Shown here in pieces: positions 26,239 through 35,615 of a DNA stretch of 64,000 nucleotides. The stretch is from Flammeovirga yaeyamensis (lineage in GTDB: Bacteria > Bacteroidota > Bacteroidia > Cytophagales > Flammeovirgaceae): assembly GCF_018736045.1 (NCBI RefSeq), contig NZ_CP076132.1:1101501-1165500 (forward strand), written 5' to 3'. Position 1 is the first letter of the stretch. The number at the start of each line of letters is the position of its first letter. A model generated the notes under the pieces. That model was not told where the DNA came from, searched no databases, and saw only the letters and a list, made by a program, of their open reading frames with translations. Position numbers and translations under genes: made by a program.

Positions 26239-27229
26239 ATTTTAGTTGCGTTGTTTTGTTCCAAAGTGATATAAACTCGTCTAATTTTTTGATCTCCTTA
26301 GGAAGAGTTTCATAAACAAATGATCGTATTATTTCCTGTTGATCTGTATTTAAATATTCAACAGGCGATTTTCCATCCACTCTTGCTAACATCAATAATA
26401 AAAGAAGATGAATGCTTTGTCGTTCCAAGTGATCCACAGGAAATGAAGTGGCTTTTTCCTTATAGGCAGTAAAAAACTGTGTTGCCAAATGCATTAATTG
26501 ATGTGATTTTTCAGGCATCAAGAGTCCTTTGAGCGTAAAGTGATTGATCAAGAAAGCAAGATCGAATACGGGGTCTCCATACCAAGCGACTTCACAATCT
26601 AAAACCACTAATCGATGGGGGGAAACCATGATGTTCTTAGGACTGAAATCGCCATGAACAAGACACTTATGAGTCTTATTTAAACGTAATGCTTCCTCAT
26701 TAAAATAATGAGCAATTTTAGGATGTTTTTTAGCAGTACTTAATAAATAAGGATCGAGTCTAAGCTCAAAGAAATTCTGTGTTGTATCAAACTGTTTTGC
26801 TAACGCTTCATTATCAAATGAGGTGTTGTGAATGATTCCTAGAATATGACCTGCTTCTCTTGCATAGGCATTATTACATGTTCCCGCGAGCAGTTCTTTT
26901 TTCCAATTTTCAAAATCACCTTCAATCATCTCCATACAGAAAAAGTGATGTTCTTTATCTTGGTAAATGATTTTTGGGACAGCATCAGGTAGTAGGCTGC
27001 CGACGTATTTTAGGTACTCCTGTTCCGTAACGTTTCTACCAATATCAGCAAACCAATCTTCTTTGACTTTTAGTTTCTTCAGCGCACGTTTGACAACTAA
27101 ACGTTGCAGGCCATCTTCAATGAGAAGAATTTCGCAAGAGACCCCACCATTAAGTGGGGTGATCTCGACTGCATTGGTATTTATTATTCCTTGGGTTCGG
27201 AGATACTTTATTAATTCATTTTGATCCAT
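26228..27229 (-). CDS. APH/choline-kinase-like phosphotransferase
   Basis: Small-molecule kinase of the aminoglycoside/choline kinase fold, 333 residues. The catalytic loop LVHGDFSPKNIM (Asp194, Asn199) and the metal-binding LDCEVAWYGDP (Asp211) are intact, and VVKRA in the N-lobe supplies the ATP lysine. A resistance role is unlikely given its position: it starts three bases after the stop of the aldehyde dehydrogenase gene and overlaps the enolase paralogue. The likely job is to phosphorylate a hydroxylated metabolite, perhaps a hydroxy acid made by the dehydrogenase and used by the enolase paralogue; this is inferred from gene order. Confidence 0.85.
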   Translation of the reverse strand: MDQNELIKYLRTQGIINTNAVEITPLNGGVSCEILLIEDGLQRLVVKRALKKLKVKEDWFADIGRNVTEQEYLKYVGSLLPDAVPKIIYQDKEHHFFCMEMIEGDFENWKKELLAGTCNNAYAREAGHILGIIHNTSFDNEALAKQFDTTQNFFELRLDPYLLSTAKKHPKIAHYFNEEALRLNKTHKCLVHGDFSPKNIMVSPHRLVVLDCEVAWYGDPVFDLAFLINHFTLKGLLMPEKSHQLMHLATQFFTAYKEKATSFPVDHLERQSIHLLLLLMLARVDGKSPVEYLNTDQQEIIRSFVYETLPKEIKKLDEFISLWNKTTQLKYEY

Positions 27230-27232
27230 AAC

Positions 27233-28705
27233 TTATGCGATAGGTTCTGCAATAGTTAATCCTCTAGTATAGTCGAATAACGTTTCGATGCTGTTTACAC
27301 CTCCACCGTTTCCACTTCCGTTTACTCCACCGTAAGGTAAACCGTAAGCAAAGACGTTGTGAGCATTCACCCAACTGTTGCCCGATACCATTTCTAGAGC
27401 TACTCTTTGTGCCTTTTCGGGTGATTTTGTCCAAACGCTATTGGCTAAACCATAGTCCAAACTGTTTACTTGACGGATGGCATCTTCTTCCGTTTTGAAA
27501 GTAGTGATGAAAGCCACAGGTCCGAAGATTTCTTCTTTGAAACAGATATTATCTTCTCCGCCCATCAATAATGTTGGTGGAACGTAATATCCCTCGCTTT
27601 CCATCAATTGATCGCTTCCGAGGATAAGTTTTGCTCCTTCTTTTATACCCTTCTGAATGTAATCGATGATACTGTCTTGTTGCTTTTTACTTACGACAGG
27701 TCCCATTTCACTTTCTTCCATCATCCCTGCTTTAATGACTGTTTTTTGAAGCTGTGCCTTCACTTTTTCCACAAATTTATCAGCAACATCTTCTTGTACA
27801 ATCCAGCGTGTTGCCGTACAGCAAACCTGACCCGTATTTAGAGTAATTGCACCTGCTAAACCTCCAGCAGCATGATCAATATCTGCATCGTTAAATACGA
27901 TTGCACCACCTTTACCGCCAAGTTCTAACTTCGCAGGTTTTAGGTTCATTCCGCAATTCTGACCAATATGTTTACCAACTGAAGATGACCCAGTAAAGGA
28001 TACACATTTCACTTTCGGATGGGAAGTAATGGTCTCTCCAACTACAGATCCTCTACCCGGAACAATGTTGATAACACCTTCTGGAATACCCGCCTCTTGT
28101 GCCAAAATACCTAGATATAGCGTACTCAAAGGTGTAATTTCAGCAGGTTTAATAACTACTGTATTGCCTGCAGCCAATGCTGGCCCGATTCCCCACATAC
28201 AAAGTGTTAGTGGGAAATTCCAAGGGAAGATAAACCCTACAACACCATAAGGAATACGTACTTGTTTGCCATTGATACCTTCGATTTCTAAGTTCTTTTC
28301 AAAATCTTTTTCAAGAATTAGATTAGAGAAATATCGTATACATTCGATTCCGAAAGGAACATCAAATCCTCTGGCATTATTGATGGCTTTCCCTACATCA
28401 AGTGCTTCGAGTTGTGCCAGTTCCTCAGCATCGCGTTCACATAAATCAGCAAAACGATTTAAAATTTCAGCACGCTGTTTTGGAGAGTAGTTTTTCCATT
28501 GAAGAAATGCGGCATCTGCTGCATTGATGGCATCTTCGACATCGGCAACACTACCTTGGGCAACTTTAGTGAGTACCTCCTTGTTTGCAGGATTTTCTAT
28601 AGCTGATGCTTGATCAAATTCGCTTTTTTTCCATTGTCCATTGATAAATGATGGAATCGGATCTTGAGATAAAAAAGCCTTTACTTTATTCGTTAATTGG
28701 TTCAT
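27233..28705 (-). CDS. NAD(P)-dependent aldehyde dehydrogenase
   Basis: Aldehyde dehydrogenase superfamily, 490 residues. General base Glu261 (LELGGKGG) and catalytic Cys295 (NTGQVCCTATR) are present, together with the cofactor motif FPWNFPLTLCMW and IKPAEITPL. Overall it resembles the betaine/ALDH1-like branch rather than AldA. It is the first gene of a tight three-gene operon with a kinase and an enolase paralogue and is preceded by a -7 element at 28757-28750. The substrate is unknown; glyceraldehyde or a related hydroxyaldehyde would fit the downstream enzymes. Confidence 0.9.
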   Translation of the reverse strand: MNQLTNKVKAFLSQDPIPSFINGQWKKSEFDQASAIENPANKEVLTKVAQGSVADVEDAINAADAAFLQWKNYSPKQRAEILNRFADLCERDAEELAQLEALDVGKAINNARGFDVPFGIECIRYFSNLILEKDFEKNLEIEGINGKQVRIPYGVVGFIFPWNFPLTLCMWGIGPALAAGNTVVIKPAEITPLSTLYLGILAQEAGIPEGVINIVPGRGSVVGETITSHPKVKCVSFTGSSSVGKHIGQNCGMNLKPAKLELGGKGGAIVFNDADIDHAAGGLAGAITLNTGQVCCTATRWIVQEDVADKFVEKVKAQLQKTVIKAGMMEESEMGPVVSKKQQDSIIDYIQKGIKEGAKLILGSDQLMESEGYYVPPTLLMGGEDNICFKEEIFGPVAFITTFKTEEDAIRQVNSLDYGLANSVWTKSPEKAQRVALEMVSGNSWVNAHNVFAYGLPYGGVNGSGNGGGVNSIETLFDYTRGLTIAEPIA

Positions 28706-28749
28706 AAGTGAGTTAGGTTAAGTAATAATTCGTGTTTGATTTCTTGATA

Positions 28750-28757
28750 CAAAATTA
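28750..28757 (-). promoter_or_regulatory. putative -7 element for the aldehyde dehydrogenase operon
   Basis: Reads TAATTTTG on the minus strand, an exact TAnnTTTG match 44 bases before the start codon. No clear -33 TTG was found. Confidence 0.4.
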
Positions 28758-28851
28758 GACTAGAGGAGTCGGGGAGGTTAAATGCTTTATTATCTGATTT
28801 GTGTACTATATTTCCAAATCTAGGGGAGAAGTAAGGGGGAAGAGGTGAAAA

Positions 28852-29013
28852 AGTAAGAAGTAAGAAGTAAGAGGTAGGGACGATGAGTTTAAATTAGGAG
28901 TTAGGAGTTAGGAGTTAGGAGTTAGGAGTTAGGAGTTAGGAGTTAGGAGTTAGGAGTTGGCTAAGTTAACGCTCGTATTTTGAACTAAGGAACTAAGGAA
29001 CTAAGGAACTAAG
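28852..29013. repeat. composite tandem-repeat region with shared core
   Basis: Most of the 457-base gap 28706-29162 is repetitive. AAGTAAG-type repeats (about 28855-28873) are followed by nine perfect copies of TTAGGAG (28894-28956), the core TTAACGCTCGTATTTT (28966-28981) and four perfect copies of GAACTAAG (28982-29013). The order array-core-octamer array is the reverse of that at 22345-22437, with the same octamer and core but a different heptamer. No gene lies in this stretch. Confidence 0.85.
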
Positions 29014-29090
29014 AGGGCATGTTAATTTAACGAGAGAGAGGTGGTGCAACCCCTCGTTACATGGACTATTAGTAAGGAGTTAGCCTAAAA

Positions 29091-29126
29091 CAAAAAAGGT
29101 GACCTCAAATTAAATTGAGATCACCT
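29091..29126 (-). terminator. intrinsic terminator of the porin-like gene
   Basis: On the minus strand AGGTGATCTCAA (29126-29115) pairs with TTGAGGTCACCT (29108-29097) through one wobble, then six T follow. Confidence 0.8.
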
Positions 29127-29162
29127 CTTCTTTATATATATAGCTTTTTAGAAAGCGTTGGA

Positions 29163-30389
29163 TTAGAAGTAAAGGTTAAGACCTACTAATAAACCGTTTA
29201 CGTTACCATTTTCGATACCAACGAAGTCGTTAGTCATGTCTTGGTTGAAGTAAGAAGCTTTCATCAAGATACCTTTAGTCATTTCGTAACCAGCACCGAT
29301 TTCGATTTTTTGACCTTCGTATTTCTCACCGTTTTCTACTTCTAATTTAGAACCAACAGAGTTGAAACGACCTGCTAAGTAAACTTTAGATGAGATGTCG
29401 TAAGTTACGTCAAAAGTGAATTGAGAAACATCACCTTCTCTCCAACCACCAAGGTTATGCTCACCCATTAAGTGTTGGTAAGAAGCTCTAGCTTGTAAAC
29501 CTTTCCAGTTGAAAGTTGCATCAACAGAGATGTTGTTTTCGTTTCTTTGTTGAAGACCCATATCACCACCGAAGTCGCCTTGGTTGAAGATTTGAGCTAA
29601 TTCAGAACCTGCTCTGTTGTTTTTGAACTGTTGAGAAGAAGTACCATCTTCTAAAGCTGTAACATAACCAGCTTGAAGAGCTAATTTAGTGTCTTCGTTA
29701 AAGTTGAATACTTTGTTACCAACTAATGATAATCTTGGAAGTCTACCTTTGTCTTGTCCTTGAGGAACTACTGAGTTACCAAACTTAGAAGCGAAGTCAT
29801 GAAGACCGAACATTAAGAATGATTCTTTGTCGTTAGCGAAGAAGTAAGCCTCACCGAATAACGCAGTACCGAAGTCATCAATCAAAGTGTTTGAGATGAA
29901 CGGGTTGTTTTTCGCGTTTGCGTTGGTAGTTCTGTAGTATTGGTTAGTCGAGAACATTGAGTTACCAATACCAGCTTTAATCATAATGTGGTTGTTTAAG
30001 AAATCAGTTGCACCTGAACCAAGACCTAAAACATCAAATTTTTGAACTTCTAAGTAACCAAAACCGAAGTAAGTATCAGTGTGATGGTGAGAAGCTAACC
30101 ATACTGAAGTATGTAAGTTAACACCGTCAGCAATTCTTACTCTAAAGTCTAAGTCACCTGCAGGAAGACGGAACCAATCTGTTACTTGTGCTTCTTGGAT
30201 GTCTGGAGTTGTTTCATCTCCGAAGTTTTTATAAACACCAGTTTGGTTAAGACCTTGGTAGATTAGGTTTAAACCACCACCGATTTGAACTCTTTTTGTA
30301 GTATCCGCTTCAGTAACTTTAACCGGTGCTTGAGCGAAAGCAGACATTGCGAACAATGCAGCTACGATAGATAATAAAACTTTTTTCAT
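29163..30389 (-). CDS. outer-membrane beta-barrel, porin-like protein
   Basis: A 408-residue protein with a signal peptide (MKKVLLSIVAALFAMSAFAQ) and alternating hydrophobic/polar strands throughout, ending in LLVGLNLYF with the C-terminal Phe used for barrel assembly. The short aromatic-flanked strands with Asn/Gly/Asp-rich turns fit a 16-strand-type porin. His-rich SHHHTDTYFGFGYLEV is notable. Codon use is more regular than in its neighbours (many GAA, GGT and TCT-type codons), which suggests high expression. It has its own terminator; the YceI gene lies 140 bases upstream and may be separately transcribed. Confidence 0.8.
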   Translation of the reverse strand: MKKVLLSIVAALFAMSAFAQAPVKVTEADTTKRVQIGGGLNLIYQGLNQTGVYKNFGDETTPDIQEAQVTDWFRLPAGDLDFRVRIADGVNLHTSVWLASHHHTDTYFGFGYLEVQKFDVLGLGSGATDFLNNHIMIKAGIGNSMFSTNQYYRTTNANAKNNPFISNTLIDDFGTALFGEAYFFANDKESFLMFGLHDFASKFGNSVVPQGQDKGRLPRLSLVGNKVFNFNEDTKLALQAGYVTALEDGTSSQQFKNNRAGSELAQIFNQGDFGGDMGLQQRNENNISVDATFNWKGLQARASYQHLMGEHNLGGWREGDVSQFTFDVTYDISSKVYLAGRFNSVGSKLEVENGEKYEGQKIEIGAGYEMTKGILMKASYFNQDMTNDFVGIENGNVNGLLVGLNLYF

Positions 30390-30529
30390 TGTTTGTTGCT
30401 ATTTTAAAATAGGTTGTATTTTGTTGGGAGTACTTTTATCAAGAGGATAATTTCAGATAAAAACTCCAAAGAAAAATTTATGAATAGAAATTTTGCTGTT
30501 GCAAAAGTTTATGCGAAATATGGGGAGGA

Positions 30530-31093
30530 TTAACCACCAAATACTGCAGAATAAACGATAGTTACTTCGTCGCCTGTAGTAATTGTACCAAACATTGCTG
30601 TTGGAGGTTCTACAGAATATTCTGTCATGTTAAATGTAGTTTTTCCTTCGAAAGTCACTTTAGAACCATTCACTGCAGAGTTTGCAGTTAATGTTACTTC
30701 TTTAGTAGCACCTGCAATAGTCAAGTTACCTTTAGCAGTAACTACACCGTTAGCATCTACAGTAGCAGAAGTGGATTTAAAAGTGATATTAGGATTTTTA
30801 TCTTCTTTTAATGCTTTGAAGATATTTTTGTTCATTGCACTTTTTCCAGACTCAATACTTTTTACTACAAAAGTAAGATCTAATTGATCGATGGATGTAA
30901 CTTTATTACCATCAGTGGCTAATTGAGCAGATCCAGAAACTTGTTTTACATCTGAATGCCAATCGTGTAAAGAAGATGTACCTTCGATTGTAATTTTACT
31001 ATCGTTTGATAGTTTTTTTTGGTCTTGAGCATTTGCGAATAACGAAATGAACAAAACGAAGTTTAGCGTAATTATAGTGGATAACCCTTTCAT
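30530..31093 (-). CDS. YceI family periplasmic protein
   Basis: A 187-residue secreted protein with a signal peptide ending at FANAQ. The mature domain is the YceI lipocalin-like beta-barrel: IEGTSSLHDWHSDV near the start, then SAMNKNIFKALKEDKNPNITFKS, GNLTIAGATKEVTL and FNMTEYSVEPPTAMFG, all family hallmarks. YceI proteins bind isoprenoid-type lipids such as octaprenyl compounds; the ligand here is unknown. It lies in the same direction as the porin-like gene. Confidence 0.88.
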   Translation of the reverse strand: MKGLSTIITLNFVLFISLFANAQDQKKLSNDSKITIEGTSSLHDWHSDVKQVSGSAQLATDGNKVTSIDQLDLTFVVKSIESGKSAMNKNIFKALKEDKNPNITFKSTSATVDANGVVTAKGNLTIAGATKEVTLTANSAVNGSKVTFEGKTTFNMTEYSVEPPTAMFGTITTGDEVTIVYSAVFGG

Positions 31094-31852
31094 GGATAAT
31101 TGATACGTTTAGGTTTATAAGTTTATCTTAAAACAGATTTAAATATCTTTTTGTGTTTTGTTTGTGATTCAAAGATTGACACTAAAAATTGAAATCAAAT
31201 ACTTTTATTGTAAACAAAATCTAACAAACGCAACGCCGTTTCTTAATCATCTAAAGAAGGTTGTGATGATCAATATATTTTAGTGATGCAAGTCATTAAA
31301 TCACCTATTTGAGTATAAAATCAATTTTTTGTTTAACATTCTTAATTGAAAAAATCTTCATTTGTGAATGATTATTCATTTAAAGATTAAAAGGTATTTT
31401 TGTGTTTTTTGATTATTTATAAAATATTGATATAAAATTAATTATATGGTAAATTTTCGTTGATTGATTATGAAATTTATAAAGATGATGAATGTTACTT
31501 AATTAATTGTTAATTGAAAAATAGATTGTTTTGTCTTTTAATTTAAAAAACTGATATATGTCATGAATTAACAATTAAACGATAGCTGTTTTTGAATTTA
31601 TGGACCTAAAAAACTTTTAGCATTAACATTATATTCAAAATCTAATCAAAAAGTTTTATCAATTTCTTCTAAAGAAAAATTCTCTATGAAAAGATAATTT
31701 GCACATACATATCTGTTTTTGTCTATCTAAAATCATGTTATAGGCATTAAGATTATCACTTTTTATTGTACTTGTCAATTTATTGTCTAGTAGCGTTTTT
31801 TTTAATTTCCCTCCTGATACATCTTCTTGCAGTAGAAATGAAATGACATATT
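31094..31852. other. long AT-rich intergenic region
   Basis: About 760 bases between divergent genes. I find no reading frame that looks coding, no tandem repeat and no clear RNA structure. It is very AT-rich and must contain the promoters of the YceI gene and of the FG-GAP lipoprotein gene, but no convincing -33/-7 pair was identified. Confidence 0.5.
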
Positions 31853-34060
31853 ATGACTAGACGAAGTATCTTACATATAATTTTTTTATGTCTGGTGTTT
31901 TTTGGGTGTATAACTTCAACAAATCAGATAATTAACCAATCGATTCGGGTAGGGCTTACAATAGAAGAGGTAAAAGTAGAAGTTTTATCATCTCCTGTAA
32001 AAAACCTAATGCTTGATGTTCATTGCTTAGGGAATTATGCTAACCTTACCATTAAATCAGATACTATTGTTTTAGTAGATAATCTCGATATACCTCATCA
32101 GGGTAATCATCAATTTAAAGTGTTAGTTGACTTTAAAACAACAGGTGCTAAAACTTTAAAGTTCTATAATCAGGGAAGTGAGATTCAAGTGAATCAAATT
32201 GCTTTACGTGAAAGCGATGCTCAAATACCTTCTTTTGATGATATTTCAGAATCCTCAGGGTTTAAAACAGAAACAACATGGAAATATGGAGGGCCATCAA
32301 TAGGAGACGTCAATAACAACGGGTATTATGATTTTGTATTGAATAATCATGATAAAGTACCTGCAAAACTATTTTGGAATAATGGAGATGGTACCGTAAC
32401 ACAACACACAGAAGAATTAAGAAGATGGGATATTCATGGTTCAGCACTAGGCGACTATGATAATGATGGTGATTTGGATATTCTTATTTCTCAAGGAGGC
32501 GGTAACGGAACCAACCCTCAACCACCTCATTTATTGAGGAATGATGGAGACCACTTTACTGTAGTTACTAAAGAAGCAGGGATAACATTAGGATCTAGAG
32601 GACGATCTGTTCGTTGGATTGATATGGATAAGGATGGCGATTTAGATTTGATATTTATCAATGCTGAAGGACTAAATACTTCTGATGGATTAAGACATAT
32701 CCTTTATAAAAATAATGGCGATGGTACTTTTACTCATATAAGAAGTGAAGGAATAGAAAGTGCAGATGCCGAAAGAATTTTAGTGACAGATCTAAACAAC
32801 GACAATATTGAAGATTTAGTTCTTTTTGAACCTCTTTCGATATGGATTGGTAATGGTGATTTTGCATTTACAGATCAAAGTGAAAAATGGCTTCCCCAAC
32901 ATGTTCAAGGTTTAGATTTTGTGACAGGTGCTACTGATATAGATCTCGATAATGATGGTTTATTAGACCTCTATTTAGCTAGAGGAAAAACCTATTATCA
33001 AACCGCTAACAAGTCTTATGATTTTAACCCGCTTACCAACAGGTTGGATATTAGAGATGAAGGTAATAAAGCAATAACTGCCCTCGAATTTGTAGCAGAA
33101 GGTGACATTACAATCTCTGGTATTTTCCTTTGGTACCGTCTTTATGATGACGGTTTCCCCATTCACTTAGGCAAACAATTGCATACGATTCCTTCTCTTG
33201 ATGAGAATGACAAATTAACTATCGACCAAAAAATGGCAGAAGGATGGCCGGATGATCGTTCTGCCAATGGTTGGTACTTTGGTTATGTAGGGAATGGAAA
33301 GTGGAAAATGGAATGGGTGAGAAATATGAACATTTATTGGGATGTCAGAATTTCTGTAGATGGTGTTTCTAATGTTACTTCTACTTGGGATCCACAAAAC
33401 AGAAATGTTCAAGATATTTTACTTAAAAATCAAGGTGGTAAATTTATGGATGTAACCCAAAAGTACAATTTACCAAAAGGTGGAAGCCACCAAGGAGTCA
33501 CGGTAGGTGATTTCAATAACAATGGCTATCAAGATTTATTTGTTTACCGATTCGGATTTTTAAAATCTAGAGTAACCGATTGGTTATTACTGAATAATGG
33601 AAAAGGAAGTTTTGATATCACAACATCTCACAAAGCAGTGGACATAAACGACAAAGGTCACGGTGATATGGGACAAGCTTTTGATTATAATTTAGACGGC
33701 AAAGTAGATTTGTTGAGTGGTAGTGATAACTATGGAAAATGGTATTTGTATAAAAACACTACAACTAATAAAAATAACTATTTACAAGTACGCGTAGGGT
33801 ACAGTCCAAAAGACAACGTAGATCCAATGTCTGCGGTAGTCGAAGTATATACTGCTACTACAAAATATAAAAGAAGAGTGGCTTCAGCAGGTGAAATACA
33901 TTCTCAAAGTTTGTTGAATACAGTTCATTTTGGTTTAAGAAATGAAATTCCAACGAAAGTAATTGTTCGATGGAGAAACGGAGAAGTAGAAGAACTAAAC
34001 CATAAATCGGTCAACGAAGTAATTGTAGTTGGAAGTAGAGGTACCACAAAAATCAATTAA
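31853..34060 (+). CDS. lipoprotein with FG-GAP/VCBS repeats and C-terminal ASPIC/UnbV domain
   Basis: A 735-residue exported lipoprotein (lipobox VFFGC, Cys19). After an N-terminal beta domain, calcium-binding repeats of the type DVNNNGYYD, DYDNDGDLD, DMDKDGDLD, DLNNDNIED, DLDNDGLLD, DFNNNGYQD and DYNLDGKVD mark a beta-propeller of about seven blades, broken by an inserted domain at about residues 380-520. The C-terminus (YLQVRVGY to VRWRNGEVEEL) is the ASPIC/UnbV module. Such proteins are common in marine Bacteroidota and are linked to surface adhesion or polymer handling. It has its own terminator. Confidence 0.88.
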   Translation: MTRRSILHIIFLCLVFFGCITSTNQIINQSIRVGLTIEEVKVEVLSSPVKNLMLDVHCLGNYANLTIKSDTIVLVDNLDIPHQGNHQFKVLVDFKTTGAKTLKFYNQGSEIQVNQIALRESDAQIPSFDDISESSGFKTETTWKYGGPSIGDVNNNGYYDFVLNNHDKVPAKLFWNNGDGTVTQHTEELRRWDIHGSALGDYDNDGDLDILISQGGGNGTNPQPPHLLRNDGDHFTVVTKEAGITLGSRGRSVRWIDMDKDGDLDLIFINAEGLNTSDGLRHILYKNNGDGTFTHIRSEGIESADAERILVTDLNNDNIEDLVLFEPLSIWIGNGDFAFTDQSEKWLPQHVQGLDFVTGATDIDLDNDGLLDLYLARGKTYYQTANKSYDFNPLTNRLDIRDEGNKAITALEFVAEGDITISGIFLWYRLYDDGFPIHLGKQLHTIPSLDENDKLTIDQKMAEGWPDDRSANGWYFGYVGNGKWKMEWVRNMNIYWDVRISVDGVSNVTSTWDPQNRNVQDILLKNQGGKFMDVTQKYNLPKGGSHQGVTVGDFNNNGYQDLFVYRFGFLKSRVTDWLLLNNGKGSFDITTSHKAVDINDKGHGDMGQAFDYNLDGKVDLLSGSDNYGKWYLYKNTTTNKNNYLQVRVGYSPKDNVDPMSAVVEVYTATTKYKRRVASAGEIHSQSLLNTVHFGLRNEIPTKVIVRWRNGEVEELNHKSVNEVIVVGSRGTTKIN

Positions 34061-34148
34061 GAAAAAAAGAAAATTAACTAGAGGAAGCAAAAGTTTCCTA
34101 GGTTGTTGTGTGTTTATAGTATTTCAAGGCATCATACTCGTGATGTTT

Positions 34149-34192
34149 ACCATACCTATAAGTAGAGATATTTATACGGTATGGTATTTTTA
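34149..34192 (+). terminator. intrinsic terminator after the FG-GAP lipoprotein gene
   Basis: ACCATACCTATAA at 34149-34161 pairs with TTATACGGTATGGT at 34172-34185 with a single-base bulge, then ATTTTTATATAAA follows. Confidence 0.7.
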
Positions 34193-34254
34193 TATAAATA
34201 AATATTGTTCACTAAAAAACAGGACTTTATTCATAATTCTTCAAGCAGATTGAT

Positions 34255-34262
34255 TAATTTTG
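34255..34262 (+). promoter_or_regulatory. putative -7 element for the M16 peptidase-mltG unit
   Basis: TAATTTTG matches TAnnTTTG exactly, 66 bases before the ATG at 34328. Confidence 0.4.
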
Positions 34263-34310
34263 CGAGCTAATTAAATTTTGGTGAATTCGTTTATTGTAGC
34301 GTGTTCATTT

Positions 34311-34317
34311 GGAGGGG
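34311..34317 (+). promoter_or_regulatory. unusual strong Shine-Dalgarno-like sequence
   Basis: GGAGGGG lies ten bases upstream of the ATG at 34328. Most genes in the window have no such purine box; here it supports the 34328 start over an in-frame GTG at 34301. Confidence 0.5.
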
Positions 34318-34327
34318 ATTACAACTC

Positions 34328-35572
34328 ATGGATAAAAGATTTCAGATACATCGTTTAGAGAACGGTATAAGAATAATACATAGACAGGTAAAAAGTACTA
34401 AACTAGCACATTGCGGGGTAGTGTTAAATGTCGGAAGTAGAGACGAAACTTTGGAGCAACAAGGTATCGCACACTTTTGGGAACATATGGCATTTAAAGG
34501 TACTAATAAAAGAAAAGCCTATCATATATTAAATAGTATTGATGCCGTTGGAGGTGAGTTGAATGCCTATACTTCAAAGGAAAAAATAAATTTCTATGCT
34601 TCTACTTTGGTAGAACATTTCGAAAAATCAGTAGATATATTATCAGACTTAACGTTTAATTCGAGTTTCCCTGTAAAGGAAATTGATAAAGAACGTTCTG
34701 TTATTCTGGAAGAAATGTCTCTTTACAGAGATGATCCAACTGATGCGATTGGAGATGAATTTGATGAAATGATTTTCCCAAATCATCCGCTAGGAAGAAA
34801 TATATTAGGAACAATAGACAGTGTCAACAGTTTTCAACAACAAGATTTCTTTGATTTTATCAATCAGAATGTGGATACGCATGAAGTAGTTTTTGCTTCT
34901 GTTTCTAATCTTGATTTTGAAAAAGTAGTGGCATTAGGAGAAAAGTATTTTTCACACATTCCTGAACGCAGAGTAGAAAGAAGCAGAATTCCTTTCACAG
35001 GTTATACTCCTATGCATGTCGAAAGAAAAAAGCCTATAACTCAATGTCATGTCATGATGGGATCGGATGCTTACGAGTTGCATCACCAAAAACGCATGTC
35101 ATTCTTCTTATTGACCAACCTACTAGGTGGTCCAGCAATGAATTCTAGATTAAACTTAGGTATTAGAGAAAAATACGGTTATGTCTATGATATTACTGCA
35201 GGATCTTCAGCCTTTTTAGATAGCGGTCAGTTTAGTATTTATTTTGCCACAGAAGAGAAAAGCTTGAATAAGTGTATAAAACTTGTGGATAGAGAATTGG
35301 CAAAATTAAGAGATAAGAAGTTAGGTGTTCAGCAATTACGTGCAGCCAAACAACAAATTATGGGACAAATAGCCATGTCTGGAGAATCGAATCTTTCGAT
35401 TATGTTAGGTATGGGGAAAGCCCTTTTGGATAAAGAAAAATTTGAAACCTTAGAAGAGGTTTTCCAACAAATTAGGGATATCACTTCGGAAGATTTACTT
35501 GAAGTTGCGAACGAAATGTTTGCAAAAGACCGTTTATCTACGTTGATTTACCGTCCTGAACATAAACTTTAA
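34328..35572 (+). CDS. M16 family zinc metallopeptidase (processing-peptidase-like)
   Basis: Inverted-zincin peptidase of 414 residues. The HxxEH motif is His49-Phe-Trp-Glu52-His53 (IAHFWEHMAFKGT), and the third ligand is a glutamate of the pair at 128-129 in RSVILEEMSLY, the expected distance away. The C-terminal lobe carries the substrate-binding NSRLNLGIREKYGYVYD, as in M16B peptidases. There is no signal peptide, so a cytoplasmic role such as peptide turnover is likely. mltG follows after 43 bases and a shared transcript is plausible. Confidence 0.9.
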   Translation: MDKRFQIHRLENGIRIIHRQVKSTKLAHCGVVLNVGSRDETLEQQGIAHFWEHMAFKGTNKRKAYHILNSIDAVGGELNAYTSKEKINFYASTLVEHFEKSVDILSDLTFNSSFPVKEIDKERSVILEEMSLYRDDPTDAIGDEFDEMIFPNHPLGRNILGTIDSVNSFQQQDFFDFINQNVDTHEVVFASVSNLDFEKVVALGEKYFSHIPERRVERSRIPFTGYTPMHVERKKPITQCHVMMGSDAYELHHQKRMSFFLLTNLLGGPAMNSRLNLGIREKYGYVYDITAGSSAFLDSGQFSIYFATEEKSLNKCIKLVDRELAKLRDKKLGVQQLRAAKQQIMGQIAMSGESNLSIMLGMGKALLDKEKFETLEEVFQQIRDITSEDLLEVANEMFAKDRLSTLIYRPEHKL

Positions 35573-35615
35573 CCTCAAGAACCGATTCAATAATTTTGAG
35601 GCAAATTTAAACACA

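Noticed and set aside
26228-27229. Aminoglycoside resistance gene
   Set aside because: The fold is that of APH kinases, but the tight operon with an aldehyde dehydrogenase and an enolase paralogue indicates a metabolic kinase.
28894-28956. TTAGGAG x9 as a CRISPR-like or telomere-like array
   Set aside because: Units are seven bases with no spacers and no cas genes; it is a simple tandem repeat. Telomere resemblance is coincidental.
34029-34253. 74-codon open frame overlapping the end of the FG-GAP lipoprotein gene
   Set aside because: It overlaps a well-supported gene, contains the terminator hairpin at 34149 and has no recognisable domain.
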